From Scalesia atractyloides (Eukaryota; Streptophyta; Magnoliopsida; Asterales; Asteraceae): a stretch of DNA of 64,000 nucleotides. Positions within the stretch are counted from its first letter, which is position 1. Each line of letters begins with the position of its first letter. The notes under the pieces are model-generated. The model ran no database searches. It saw only the letters and a program-made list of their open reading frames with translations, and was not told where the DNA came from. A program made the position numbers and the translations under genes. This document shows positions 25,081-37,600 of the stretch, piece by piece. Location of the stretch: assembly GCA_947069175.1 (NCBI GenBank), contig CAMTDV010000028.1, forward strand, positions 64,067,660 through 64,131,659, given 5' to 3'.

Positions 25081-25359
25081 GGGGTCGTTTGTTTAGTTTT
25101 TAATGGGGCTCTTAATAGTTCAGACCTATTACTAGTTCAACACTTAATAGTTCAGACTATTTGTTTCGCGAGCAGATTTCTGAATGGTTTAGACATTTGC
25201 CTTTGAATGGTTAAACATTATACTGAATTTGAATGATTAAAACCTCTAATCTGAATTGGTGACATTTGACTCTGAAATTTAAGCATTATACTGGCTCTTA
25301 ATGGTTCAGACCTCTTACCGATTCAGCACTTAACCATTCACAAGTTGCCAAACAACCCC
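25081..25359. mobile_element. MITE with GGGGTCGTTTG / CAAACAACCCC ends
   Basis: The ends GGGGTCGTTTGTTTAG and, inverted, GGGGTTGTTTGGCAAC pair as TIRs. The inside repeats AATGGTTCAGACCTCTTA-like words in direct copies (25,104-25,165 and 25,285-25,335). The flanks TAA and TGA nearly match, hinting at a 3-bp PIF/Tourist duplication, but hAT cannot be excluded. Confidence 0.6.
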
Positions 25360-26550
25360 TGAGTTTTTTTAAACATGAAAAGCAAACTAAATGAAATGAA
25401 ACTTGTATTCTGCATCCATTTAACATGTTCACTTGTAGGAGGCACATATTGGATTTGAATTCACAATCTTTTGGTGACCTTGAAGAAATCATGATCATCT
25501 AAGCAAACCCAAACCCATACTAATTGCGTTTAGTTGTGTTTTGTCTTATACATTAACCACATGTAGACAAAAGATACCAACCCTAACCACAAGTGGTATT
25601 GGTGACTAAAAACAGCCTTTATTAATTATGGTTTGCAACCACAAATTTAGAACTTAATTTGAGTGGTTTTCAAAACTGTGATTCGATTATGTGAGCCCAC
25701 ATAATTAAAAAAGTCTCTCACATGGAGAAGTCACTCTGTCTCTTCTCACTTGGTAATTCTTCAGTTGCTGCTGCCAACTCACATGCTCTTCATTACCACT
25801 ACTCATGTCTTTCTCTAGCAGTACAGCTTAGATATATGCAACCATATCGAATGTCGTAACTGGCCTTACTATATTCTTACTATATGGTTTTGAAGCCTTC
25901 GGGACCGTCTCTGCTTATTCCTTTTGAGGTATACTTTCTTTTGTAATCGTATCATTTTGTTCTTCCATGTTTGTGAATATAAAAGTTTCTACTTTCTAAG
26001 ATAAACGAGTGGTGAGATGTATTGCGTCTATGAAATGATTAGGTTATATATTGTTCTACTCGGGCTTAATATGTATTCGAGTGGTGAGATGTATTGCGTC
26101 TAGATTTGATTTTTGAGTCTGCAATACATGCGCTAAGCAATTAGTTGTTGATACTCATTACTGCATGTTCCAATACAGTTATGATTAAGAAATCATATTA
26201 AACCCACTATAACAATTAGAGGGATAGTGTCCATTGTTATTGTTATCATATATGTAACCTTGATTACTTAAAAAATTATACATTGTCTTCAAATTCTGTA
26301 ATAGTAATAATGTCAGTATGTCACCTTGCTAAAGATGTATGAATACTGAGAAGATTGTCTTGATAAAATCCACAAACAATGTCTATCATCAACTTATACC
26401 ACCAACAAAAGCCTTTTGTACCCTCAAGCCTGCAGAAAGGCATCACAAAACAGAAGAATAAATAAATAAATAAAGCCAACAACAAAAAATCACAAGAAAA
26501 TTATTTAAAACTCACAAATTATATCTATATTTACTTAGAATGGGTCGACT
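25360..26550. other. Region 3' of the ARF copy, no gene recognised
   Basis: GAGTGGTGAGATGTATTGCG occurs twice, 74 bp apart (26,007 and 26,081). No coding sequence is recognised. The 3' UTR of the ARF copy, if transcribed, would lie just below 26,551. Confidence 0.4.
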
Positions 26551-29329
26551 TTAAAATATGATACTTTCAGTTTTACTTGCCTTGTTAGCAATGTTGTTGG
26601 AGAGCCAATCCAGCCCTTCATAAAGGCCCTCACCAGATGTTGCACATGTCTCTGAATGTACCTAAAGATTAACAAAAAAAAACAAATCAATCGAAACCCT
26701 AATTTGTATTTATGTATTTGACCAAACATTATCCTTTATTCTTTTCTTGTTGTGACCACATTGACAGGTGTATAAAAACTACACACATCATATCCTTTCT
26801 CAGAAAGTTCCCAACTTCAAGCTTATTGATTGTCTATTGTCATCGTTACAAATGAATCTATATTCACAAAAAAAAAAAAAAAAAAAAAAACCTCTTATGT
26901 GGAATAATTTACCAATGACGTTGACGGAGTGAATGAAGGCCAAGCTTATCAGTGATTTCAGCAGCATTCATTGCATTAGGCAGATCTTGTTTGTTAGCAA
27001 AAACCAGCAAAACAGCGTCTCTAAGTTCATCCTGTAATTAGTGAAAATAATTTTGAGACAAATATAATGATATGGTAATAATACTTTTTAAAGTTTAGAA
27101 GTTGTATTATCATACCTCATTCAACATCCTATGCAATTCATCCCTTGCCTCAACAACACGATCCCTGTCGTTGCTATCCACCACAAAGATAAGCCCCTGT
27201 GTGTTTTGGAAGTAGTGCCTCCACAATGGACGAATCTGATTAACAAAAATGTAACATTTCATCACAGAGAACTAAAAAGTAAATACTAATAGCAATTGAC
27301 CCATTTAGTAAAAAAGATAAACAAGTAAAAAAGAAAACAGAAAAAACGATAAAAAAATTATTATAAAACAAAATAATACGAACCTTGTCTTGGCCACCAA
27401 CATCCCAGACAGTGAATTATATTCAACAGTTTCAACATTGAATTCCTGCAAGAAGTTTTTAATATCAGGAAGGCTATTAATAATTGATACTTATTCTTAA
27501 ACATGATTACGCCATCCATAAGGAAAAATGCAATTGATCAGCTTATAAACCTTTCCAACTGTGAGAAAGTGTGAAGTAAAGAGCTTCCAACTCTGTTAAT
27601 TACTTTGGTTGTATACTAGATGTCAATGCAAACTATTGAGATATTCTACCATACTCATTATCAATAAATTAAATCTGAAGTTAAAATCAAGACGATCGTC
27701 GAACCAGTATATGAAAATACAACATAGGGGACGCTTCAGCTCCATTCTTAAAGATGAACAATTAGAAAGTAAAGTCAACGAAGTCTATACCCATATTTGA
27801 TAGGGTTGAGATGAAATTGGGGAACCCAAATAGATATGGAAATTAGAATAATAGATATTTGCCATTTATTTTTACCCAAGTTTTTGTATAACTACCCTTG
27901 CATCTTATAGATCCTCTTGATACCAAGATTCCTACATAATAGTTTCTTTGCAAGGCTCCTTTAAAATTGTGTTTAGTAATGCACATTTTTCTTTTCTAAG
28001 AATTGATCAATCGAATGATTGTATGTCTCCATAGTCACAACTCACAACTACAATATTGAGGCACATACTTGGTTGCAAATTTGACAGTTCATGTGGGTAG
28101 CATGAAGTGGTCAACCAAAGGTGGCAACTTCAACCTATTTTAATTATGAAAGGGTTGTTTCGGGCCGTGTCTTATCCTAAACAGGTCAAAATAAAATTAA
28201 TAGCTGTAAGGGGAACGGGTCACATGGGAAGAATGAGTAAGGAGAGGTGAAAATCATCCAAAGTCTATTTTTAGAACACTTCTATTCAAATATTTAGATG
28301 ATTCACTGGCCCACTTCAGCCAAAGCCCGCTTATGACTTACGTAGGCAAAGGCACAACAGGCACTCACCTAGCCGCTCAGGCACAGCACAGCGCAGCAAT
28401 AACACCTTGCGTTCATCAAGGCACACAGGCGCAAATTATGACAAAAGCTTGAAATGAGCCAAGCCTTATCGAGCCCGAGCCAAGCTTGAGCCGAAAACAA
28501 AGCTCGTTAATTTATCGAGCCCGAGCTCGAGCCTGGCATGCGAAGCTCGTCATACTTGTCGAGCCTTAGCGAGCTTTGTTATAATATTAGTTATTGATAT
28601 TTAATCACATTTACCCCTTATTCTAGGTTGTTTAGTAAACAAACCGAGCGTAGCTTATTTAAAATTGTTTACGAGCCGAGCCCAAACCTAAAAATAAGCT
28701 TGTTTAGTAAATGAGCACGAGCCCGAGCTTCACTTATCGAGCTCGCGAGCCTAAACGAGTCTATTATTTATCTTATTTTTATTTAAAATATTAACTAATA
28801 GATAACAAACGAGCCGAGCTCAAGCTCTCATAAGTTAATCGAGCTTGAGCCTAGTTGAGCTCGGGCTTGGCTCAGCTCGTTTGCACCGGCCTTTGGGCCT
28901 TGAGCGCGCCTAGCGTTTTCAACCACCTAGCTTATGACCTGTTATCCAGCATTCCAACCCACCCTATCCATTCATCTAGACTCTACAGCTGACATGCAAA
29001 ACAAAACACAACAAATCCTCTCTTAAATTCCCATTAAAGATTCCCAGGATGTTTAAACACAGTAGCGATGCACTGATGCCATAATAAATATAATCGTCCA
29101 TAACATAAACTAGTACTAACAAACAACACAGGTGTAAATATATTCAAATAGTTGAATATGCAAATATCAACCCGTACTTACCGATGGTAGGAATTGTCGT
29201 CACAATTTCTCCAAGCTTTAACTTGTACAATATAGTCGTCTTACCCGCAGCATCAAGACCTACCATCAAAATACGCATCTCTTTCTTCGCAAACAACCGA
29301 CTAAACAACTTAGTGAATGTCAACCCCAT
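26551..29329 (-). pseudogene. ARF1-type small GTPase gene copy, intron-containing, frame broken
   Basis: Five coding exons on the minus strand: 29329-29182, 27445-27384, 27235-27116, 27031-26913 and 26661 to about 26551, all with GT/AG borders. Translation gives the N-terminal amphipathic helix start [16 protein letters not shown] (myristoyl-glycine position), P-loop GLDAAGKT, switch I PTIG and FNVETVEY, WDVGGQDK in the broken second exon, then IRPLWRHYFQNTQG, NKQD, and CATSGEGLYEGLDWLS. ARF1 GTPases recruit coat proteins to Golgi membranes. Three indels break the frame. Exon 2 opens with an extra A (GGAATTC for GGATTC), about 10 bases are missing after EY in exon 2, and one base is missing in exon 5 (QS|TCATS). 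All other codons look conserved. Retained introns mean it is not a processed copy. Either it is a very young pseudogene or the indels are sequence errors, in which case this is a working ARF1 gene. Confidence 0.9.
28440..28905. repeat. GAGCTCGAGC-rich dispersed repeat in ARF intron 1
   Basis: Dense CGAGCCCGAGC, GAGCTCGAGCC and CGAGCCGAGCTC words fill this stretch of the 1.7-kb first intron. The same word type occurs at 47,097-47,185. It resembles non-autonomous DNA-transposon ends common in plants. I could not define TIRs or a target duplication. Confidence 0.6.
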
Positions 29330-29374
29330 CTTGGTGTTGCTTAGGATAGTATAACAAGTATTCCTTTACCGGAC

Positions 29375-29847
29375 ACTGTACGCAAAAACACAGCATTAGC
29401 ATCCAACTTTAATCAGTCTTATTCATAAACCCATAACCATCACAAAACCGTTAACCGACAACAATCAGTGGTCCAAAGGCCATTTTAAAAGTAATGTCTC
29501 ACTGAATTTTTAGATTTAAAACTCTTAACAAAGCAGCACATCCTAAGTACATATTTTAGTTTCAAATTTGCAACAAAAAACAGGTTAATAGAAACAGTTG
29601 AAAAAGAATAATAAGTGTAACATCAAAAGCAAAGTCTACTTCTATAATCTATCATATGTAATAATATAACTACAGATCCAAACAAACAAGACCTGTGGAT
29701 ACTCGAATTTTAACTAACGCAACATACAACAAATTGATCGTAGGGAAGGACATATTAACAAGATCTGTGATTTAGTGTAAGAAATGGCGTAAAGTAACAG
29801 ATCTAAAGGTTGATGTAAATATGTATATGGAAAAACAAAGAATTACC
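29375..29847 (-). other. Inferred 5' UTR intron of the ARF copy
   Basis: Upstream of the ARF ATG the minus strand has an acceptor GTACAG|TGTCCGG (exon from 29,375). Further up is a donor AAGAG|GTAATT with the exon ending at 29,847. Plant ARF1 genes usually have a leader intron, so this pairing is plausible but inferred. The small frame at 29,843-30,100 overlaps the presumed leader exon and matches no family I know. Confidence 0.4.
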
Positions 29848-30361
29848 TCTTGCAGAGCCTTTTGAGGAATTTGGGTAAGAAAACAAATATTGCAGAATAA
29901 GCCCTTCGGTTTGTATTCATTTGTAACAAGAGATATTTATGGAAAAGGGATTGGCACTTGGGACATGAGCATTGTGTTTTTATTTTGTTATCTTTACTAG
30001 CATTTTCGGCTCGATTTGCTTGGTGAAGTAACAGGTAGCGTAAGTGACGTGACACTTCATCGAAGACCTCATGCCGATTCGTGACTTGTGTATTCATCAT
30101 ATGCTTGATGTGAATGTGAAATGTCTGTGGTGTTTTATCTGAATGTGTGTGATTTGACTTGAGAATTTAGTCCATCTACTATAGGACTACGGACGCTAGT
30201 TATTTAAATCAGACTCGAAATAACCGAAATTCAAATTGAAACTGAACTAGAGGCGCTAATTAGAACCCGAACCAAAATTTTCATTCGACTATTAACCAGA
30301 ATCCAAATTTACAATTTTTATACCAAAACTACCCAATAATTCAAATTCAAAATAATATATA

Positions 30362-31750
30362 GAGTTAAATGCTTGGTTGGTCCCTGTGGTTTGCAAATCT
30401 TGCAGACTTGGTCCCAGTGGTTCACTAATTACACACTTGGTCCCAGTAGTTTCAAATTTGCACTCGGGTGGTCCTTACCACTAACCTTTGTTAGATTTCT
30501 CAGTTAAGTATACATAAAATGTCTATTATACCCCTCGTCTTCTTCATCCTTTCTATCTCTCTGAATAAAAAGCCATGTCAACCACCTGCAACTACTCTGC
30601 TACCACCACCCTCACCCTCGCCGCCTTTGAAGACTTGATCGGTAGTAAACTGGATGAATTGTAGGTTGTGGTTTGTGTGACCAGCAAAATTGATGAGGAA
30701 ATTTGTGAGTTTGAGCGAATTAGGGTTTAACAGAAACGAAATTTGGCGATGACAGAAACTTTAAGATTTGAGAACAAGGTTTTGTCTGGAAAGAATTATG
30801 AAGCAGTTGTTTATGGATCGTACCTCAAATTAACAGTGGATAAGAAAACGTAAATTGTACCTATGGTACCTCACGAACAAGGAATACCAAGAGAAACCGT
30901 AAACCGTAAATTAACACTTGATTGCAATGCTCATTGAGTAATTACTAACAGGAACACCAAGAGAACACATTTGGTTGAAAAGATCAAGAGAGGTAGAAAA
31001 ATGTTTGATTTTAGTAACAACAGTCAACAACCGATTAAACTGAACAACAGATGGAAGAGGGCGTCTCTGTGACATTTCATCGAACAGGTTGAGTGCATCA
31101 TTCAAGTTGTTTGATTTTGGGTTCAATAAACAGTAATCCGAACTAACAGAGTAAAACAGTTAAGAAGGTTACCTCCATTTTACGAAGAATATAAGTCCCC
31201 GTGAAATTGAACGGAGTTAGAAGACCGCAAGACGATGTAGATGATGATGAAGAGGTTTTGAAGAGAACGGTGGAGAGTGGAATGAGAGAGAGAGAGAGAT
31301 TACGGTGGAGACTTTATGAAGAGGTTTTGAAGAAAACAAATTTAGAAGACCGCAAGACGATGTTGATGGAATTAAAAGCACCACACTGTGTGATAGATAA
31401 AGTTCAAACACAAGTCTTTAAATTCAAGTTTTTTCACCGCCATACACCACCGCCGCACACACTTCATCTTCCCCATTGCTTGTGAAAGGCGGCGAGGGTA
31501 AGGGTGGTGGTAGCAGAGTAGTTGCAGTGGTTGACAGGGCTTTTTATTCAGAGAGATAGAAAGGATGAAGAAGACGAGGGGTATAATAGACATTTTTATG
31601 TATACTTAACTAAGAAATCTAACAAAGGTTAGTGGTAAGGACCACCCGAGTGCAATTTGAAACTACTGGGACCAAGTGTGTAATTAGTGAACCACTGGGA
31701 CCAAGTCTGCAAGATTTGCAAACCACAGGGACCAACCAAGCATTTAACTC
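30362..31750. mobile_element. Pack-MULE, 1,389 bp, 267-bp TIRs, carrying a PPR gene fragment
   Basis: The left arm (30,362-30,628) and the inverted right arm (31,485-31,750) are nearly identical: GAGTTAAATGCTTGGTTGG, TGGTCCCAGTGGTTCACTAA, ending GCCGCCTTT. A perfect 9-bp duplication TAATATATA flanks them (30,353-30,361 and 31,751-31,759), diagnostic for Mutator-like elements. No transposase is present, and between the arms lies host-gene sequence including a PPR coding piece. High arm identity suggests fairly recent activity. It would need a MuDR-type transposase supplied from elsewhere. Confidence 0.93.
30911..31126 (-). pseudogene. Captured N-terminal fragment of an Rf-like P-class PPR gene
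   Basis: The 71-residue frame has LNDALNLFDEMSQRRPLPSV, VQFNRLLTVVTKIKHFSTSL and DLFNQMCSLGVPVSNYSMSI. These are two consecutive 35-residue PPR motifs as found at the start of restorer-of-fertility-like PPR proteins. These proteins bind organelle RNA. Here only the first two repeats exist and the frame stops, so no functional protein is expected. It runs antisense to the + strand inside the Pack-MULE. Upstream on the minus strand are further gene-like bits, including a duplicated AGAAGACCGCAAGACGATGT (31,218 and 31,348) with GAAGAGGTTTTGAAGA. Confidence 0.85.
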
Positions 31751-31776
31751 TAATATATACCTTTTAATTCTTTTTT

Positions 31777-32150
31777 GGGTTATTGGATTTTAATAATCCT
31801 AAATTTCACATGTTGGCCGATAATAATCTCAACTTTAAAACTTCCCTTCAACGGTCCGAACTTGTAAGAATTTGGCCCCATTGATCCTTTTATAACATAT
31901 AAGATTTTGGTCTCCTCAATAGTTTCTAGTACACCCGCAGTCTCCTTAATTGAATTGAGTGCATCTTTCTCAATAGATTCCAGTGCACCTACAGTCTTCT
32001 TAATTGAATTAAGTGAACCTACAGTATGAAAAAGATCAAGATCGATCGAGGCCAAATTTTTATAAGTTAGGATCGTTGAAGGGAATTTTTAGAGTTGATA
32101 TTATTATTGACCAATAAGTGAAACTTACGATTATTAAAATCCAATAACCC
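31777..32150. mobile_element. TIR element (MITE), 374 bp, with ~100-bp arms
   Basis: The left arm starts GGGTTATTGGATTTTAATAA and pairs with the right arm end TTATTAAAATCCAATAACCC. Pairing continues for about 100 bp to TTTGGCC. The flanks are T-runs, so the target duplication is ambiguous. The centre has a ~60-bp direct duplication (TCAATAG...TCCTTAATTGAATT near 31,915 and 31,970). It begins only 17 bp after the Pack-MULE target duplication. Confidence 0.85.
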
Positions 32151-32654
32151 TTTTTATACAATTATTATTATTTTATATTATTATTATTTTATTATATTAT
32201 TATTATGAATTTAAAGTTATGGTGAACAGTGATTCATTTAAAAAATAATGTGATTTTTGTTTTTCTTACCGATACATCAAATTGGTTAATTGTTTGATGT
32301 ATTAATAAAAATAAATATATTTTGGTAATTAGATTTATTTAAGTGAGCTAAACTATCCCAAAGTTTGAATAACATAGAAACAAATTTGTGTTTTTATCGT
32401 AAGCTATAACAAGTGTTGATATAGTATTAGTGTCGTGACTAACTAAACCCAATTAAGTATGCATTATGCACTCTCCTAGCTTACTTGATGTATATCATGA
32501 AACACTTTGATCAACAAGTTAATCAAATTACACTAACATAATCAACATCCCGAATGCTCTATCAATAAATTAGGTCTCATGATACCTATCATTAAGTTTG
32601 AAACAACAAATGATACTTCTCCATGTCAACTCTTAAAAGTTCCTTACAATTCAC
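32151..32654. other. AT-rich stretch with ATT microsatellite-like start
   Basis: Short TTATTATTAT runs at 32,160-32,205, otherwise no feature recognised. Confidence 0.4.
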
Positions 32655-32662
32655 ATCCACCT

Positions 32663-33214
32663 AGAGTTGTAAACGAACTAAACGTTCAGTGAACACTTCG
32701 TGGACCACTCGGCGGAAAGTTCATTTATGTTCGTTCATTTATTAAAATGAACGAATACGAACAAGAAATTATATCAGTTAAGCTAAACGAATGAACATGA
32801 ACAAAGTATGTGTTTGTTCGTTTATGTTCGTGAAAGTTCGATAAGGTGTCCAATTATGTTCGTGAATGTTTGGTAATATGTTCATTTGTGTTCATTCATA
32901 TATGTTCATTTGTGTTTATTCACTTATAGGTTTTTATATGTTATATTTTTATTTTATTGGTTTTAGTTTTTTTTTAAATTGAAACCCTAGTTATACTATA
33001 TATGTTTGTTTGTATTTGTTTGTGTTATTGCGTTCGTTTACATTCGGTAATGTTCATGAACAGTTCATGAATACATTCCTTTCCTTAACGCATGAACACG
33101 AACAAAAAAATCTCGTTCGATAATTGTCCGTGAACAATTCATGAATAGGTTCATTCCTTAATGAACGAAACACGAACAAATTGTTCATGTTTGTTTGTTT
33201 CATTTACAACCCTA
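32663..33214. mobile_element. hAT-type MITE, 552 bp
   Basis: TIRs TAGAGTTGTAAACGAAC and, inverted, TAGGGTTGTAAATGAAAC. The flanking 8-mers CATCCACC (32,655-32,662) and AATCCACC (33,215-33,222) match at 7 of 8, the duplication length of hAT elements. The interior is full of GTTCGTTTATGTTCGTGAA-like words in both orientations. Confidence 0.8.
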
Positions 33215-33493
33215 AATCCACCCATTTGGTCAAGTAATCCCCTACTGCTAAGAGGTAGCATAAGAGATGTGGCACTTACCGGTAGATCTCAGGAAGTCCA
33301 TTCCTGACTAGTGTATCAACTATCGACCATATGCTTTGATATGGATATTAATGGTGTGTTGTCATTTTTCGAAGGTGTCCAATTCGACATTCTTGAACCT
33401 TTGAATAGTGTATTACGCCTCTTTCTACATTGGTAGACACTAGTATCCTAACCTATCTTACAAAATTAATATAACCTTTTAAAGTTTTCCTAA

Positions 33494-34600
33494 CTAGTGA
33501 AATTCCCCGCGCTCCGCAGCGGTTTGTTCGACACGATATTGAAACTCGATATATAGTAAACGAAAAAAATTATGCTAAGACGACATCGACACGTGTTTTA
33601 CATCAATCGAAAATCAATTGAATGAATACCGATACCGATGTTGTTCAGCCGGTATGGTTCGGTTCATCACAGTACCGTTACCGACCAGCACTCACTATAG
33701 CTTACAGTATCAAGAAATATTATATCATGAATATCATATTGCCACGTAAAGGAAACCATAAAAACAAATACATTATTTAGACGGTAGTTGTTTGGTTCCT
33801 CATGGTAAAACTATTAAACTATATTTGAACTTTTCGAATAAAACTTTTATCGAATCATAGATAAAATAACATGTCCTAAAGGTATATTGGGAAAAAAGGT
33901 GAAACGGCGTCACTTTACAAAATAAATAAATAAATACTAAAGCGCAATACACAACATGATTTTAAAATTTATATCTGAATGTAGATAAAAATAAGCACGT
34001 CGTAACCAGAGTTTTATCATATCTTAAAAGTTATAAACACAAAACAAAATAAACTTCACTCCCAATATAAACTTTATTAAAGTTAATGGGTAGAAACATA
34101 TGCTGGTTAGAGAAAAAGAATTATTAAACTTTAGTATCCTTATAATAACTTTGTTAAAGTTTTGGCTAGAGTTGAAAAATTATTAAACTTTAGGATCCTT
34201 ATGATAGTTTATGGTAGAAACATAAAGGTTGCATGAGATGCAAGTGTAATAAAGTCATTGGAGGACAACAAAAAAAATACTACATACCCCTCGCTATATA
34301 GGTATAACAACGGTACGTGCGGAACTGAGTTGGTGTAGTAATATTAATAATGGTTTTATTACACAAAAGTTGTATAATGTATAACTCAAAAATAAAGTTA
34401 TGTTTACATCAATCGAAAATCATAAAAATGAATATCAATATCGGTTCGGATAACACTGATACTGGTACCAATGTTTTTGGTCGGTATCGACTTAGTTTGC
34501 TAATGTCCCATTATTTCGAATACAACACTGTGTTAAATAAAATTTATATCAGAATATAGAGGAAAATATAATAAAATCGCATAGTTAGTTTTTATATAAA
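33494..34600 (-). mobile_element. Helitron-like DNA with 3' CTAG terminus
   Basis: On the minus strand a GC hairpin (CCGCTGCGGAGCGCGG) is followed within 10 bp by CACTAG and then T, the Helitron 3' arrangement (hairpin, CTRR, insertion before T). The body words TTTTACATCAATCGAAAATC and ACCGATACCGATGTTG recur near 34,400 and in the relatives at 40,345 and 44,795. The 5' TC end was not located, so the extent is approximate. No Rep/helicase coding is seen. Confidence 0.55.
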
Positions 34601-34647
34601 ATACTAAAGAATAAAAATTATAAAAAATAAAACTATAGGGTAAAAAC

Positions 34648-37600
34648 GTATATTATTTTATAGTATAAACTGTATAAATAAAATATAAAAATAAAAAACA
34701 TAAAGAAATAAAAAAAGTAAACATGCACCATTTTTAGTTGAACCTAAAAATAAAATAAGGGTCTACATATCACACACTCATCTGCCTATTTAGACACCCT
34801 TTAGACGGGTCGTCTAGACCTAGACGGGGCGTCTAGGTTTCCTTTCCTCCGACCACATTCCTGGCCTGTACAACGTCAAATCAGTCACATCAGACGGAGC
34901 GTCTAGCCGTAGACGATTGTTGAAGACGACCAGACTAAGACGGGGCGTCTAGGCCTAGACGAGCCGTCTTGAAGGTTGTGCTCTGCATGCATGTCAGTAA
35001 AGTAGTAAAGTGATATGCCCCGTCTAGGCCTAGACGGGGCGTATATGTCGTTGCTAAATAGACTCATGCCGAGCATTTGATGTCGTAGAAAACTTTTAAT
35101 TCGTCGTCGGAATTCTCTCGGTCATGAACTTTGGCTTATATTACTTCATCTGATATCGTTCAATGCATGTCAGTAAAGTAGTAAAGTGATACGCCTCGCC
35201 TAGGCGTAGACGGGGCGTATATTTCTTTGTTAAATAGACCATGCAGAGCATTTGATGTCTCGCATAAAACTTTAAATTCTTCGTCAGAATTCTCTTTGTC
35301 ATGAAATTTGGGTTATATTACTTAATCTGATATCATTCAAAGGTGGTGAAATGTCATCAAACTGGGACGGCGTATATTATTTTATAGTATAAACTGTATA
35401 AATAAAATATAAAAATAAAAAAAACATAAAGAAATAAAAAAAGTAAACATGCACCATTTTTAGTTGAACCTAAAAATAAAATAAGGGTCTACATATTCAC
35501 ACACTCATCTGCCTATTTAGACACCCTTTAGACGGGTCGTCTAGACCTAGACGGGGCGTCTAGGTTTCCTTTCCTCCGACCACATTCCTGGCCCGTACAA
35601 CGTCAAATCAGTCACATCAGACGGAGCGTCTAGCCGTAGACGATTGTTGAAGACGACCAGACTAAGACGGGGCGTCTAGGCCTAGACGAGCCGTCTTGAA
35701 GGTTGTGCTCTGCATGCATGTCAGTAAAGTAGTAAAGTGATATGCCCCGTCTAGGCCTAGACGGGGCGTATATGTCGTTGCTAAATAGACTCATGCCGAG
35801 CATTTGATGTCGTAGAAAACTTTTAATTCGTCGTCGGAATTCTCTCGGTCATGAACTTTGGCTTATATTACTTCATCTGATATCGTTCAATGCATGTCAG
35901 TAAAGTAGTAAAGTGATACGCCTCGCCTAGGCGTAGACGGGGCGTATATTTCTTTGTTAAATAGACCCATGCAGAGCATTTGATGTCTCGCATAAAACTT
36001 TAAATTCTTCGTCAGAATTCTCTTTGTCATGAAATTTGGGTTATATTACTTAATCTGATATCATTCAAAGGTGGTGAAATGTCATCAAACTGGGACGGCG
36101 TATATTATTTTATAGTATAAACTGTATAAATAAAATATAAAAATAAAAAAACATAAAGAAATAAAAAAAGTAAACATGCACCATTTTTAGTTGAACCTAA
36201 AAATAAAATAAGGGTCTACATATTCACACACTCATCTGCCTATTTAGACACCCTTTAGACGGGTCGTCTAGACCTAGACGGGGCGTCTAGGTTTCCTTTC
36301 CTCCGACCACATTCCTGGCCCGTACAACGTCAAATCAGTCACATCAGACGGAGCGTCTAGCCGTAGACGATTGTTGAAGACGACCAGACTAAGACGGGGC
36401 GTCTAGGCCTAGACGAGCCGTCTTGAAGGTTGTGCTCTGCATGCATGTCAGTAAAGTAGTAAAGTGATATGCCCCGTCTAGGCCTAGACGGGGCGTATAT
36501 GTCGTTGCTAAATAGACTCATGCCGAGCATTTGATGTCGTAGAAAACTTTTAATTCGTCGTCGGAATTCTCTCGGTCATGAACTTTGGCTTATATTACTT
36601 CATCTGATATCGTTCAATGCATGTCAGTAAAGTAGTAAAGTGATACGCCTCGCCTAGGCGTAGACGGGGCGTATATTTCTTTGTTAAATAGACCCATGCA
36701 GAGCATTTGATGTCTCGCATAAAACTTTAAATTCTTCGTCAGAATTCTCTTTGTCATGAAATTTGGGTTATATTACTTAATCTGATATCATTCAAAGGTG
36801 GTGAAATGTCATCAAACTGGGACGGCCTATATTATTTTATAGTATAAACTCTATAAATAAAATATAAAAATAAAAAAACATAAAGAAATAAAAAAAGTAA
36901 ACATGCACCATTTTTAGTTGAACCTAAAAATAAAATAAGGGTCTACATATTCACACACTCATCTGCCTATTTAGACACCCTTTAGACGGGTCGTCTAGAC
37001 CTAGACGGGGCGTCTAGGTTTCCTTTCCTCCGACCACATTCCTGGCCCGTACAACGTCAAATCAGTCACATCAGACGGAGCGTCTAGCCGTAGACGATTG
37101 TTGAAGACGACCAGACTAAGACGGGGCGTCTAGGCCTAGACGAGCCGTCTTGAAGGTTGTGCTCTGCATGCATGTCAGTAAAGTAGTAAAGTGATATGCC
37201 CCGTCTAGGCCTAGACGGGGCGTATATGTCGTTGCTAAATAGACTCATGCCGAGCATTTGATGTCGTAGAAAACTTTTAATTCGTCGTCGGAATTCTCTC
37301 GGTCATGAACTTTGGCTTATATTACTTCATCTGATATCGTTCAATGCATGTCAGTAAAGTAGTAAAGTGATACGCCTCGCCTAGGCGTAGACGGGGCGTA
37401 TATTTCTTTGTTAAATAGACCCATGCAGAGCATTTGATGTCTCGCATAAAACTTTAAATTCTTCGTCAGAATTCTCTTTGTCATGAAATTTGGGTTATAT
37501 TACTTAATCTGATATCATTCAAAGGTGGTGAAATGTCATCAAACTGGGACGGCGTATATTATTTTATAGTATAAACTGTATAAATAAAATATAAAATAAA

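Noticed and set aside
29843..30100. 85-codon minus-strand frame upstream of the ARF copy
   Set aside because: Crosses the likely splice donor of the ARF leader exon and resembles no known family; treated as leader sequence.
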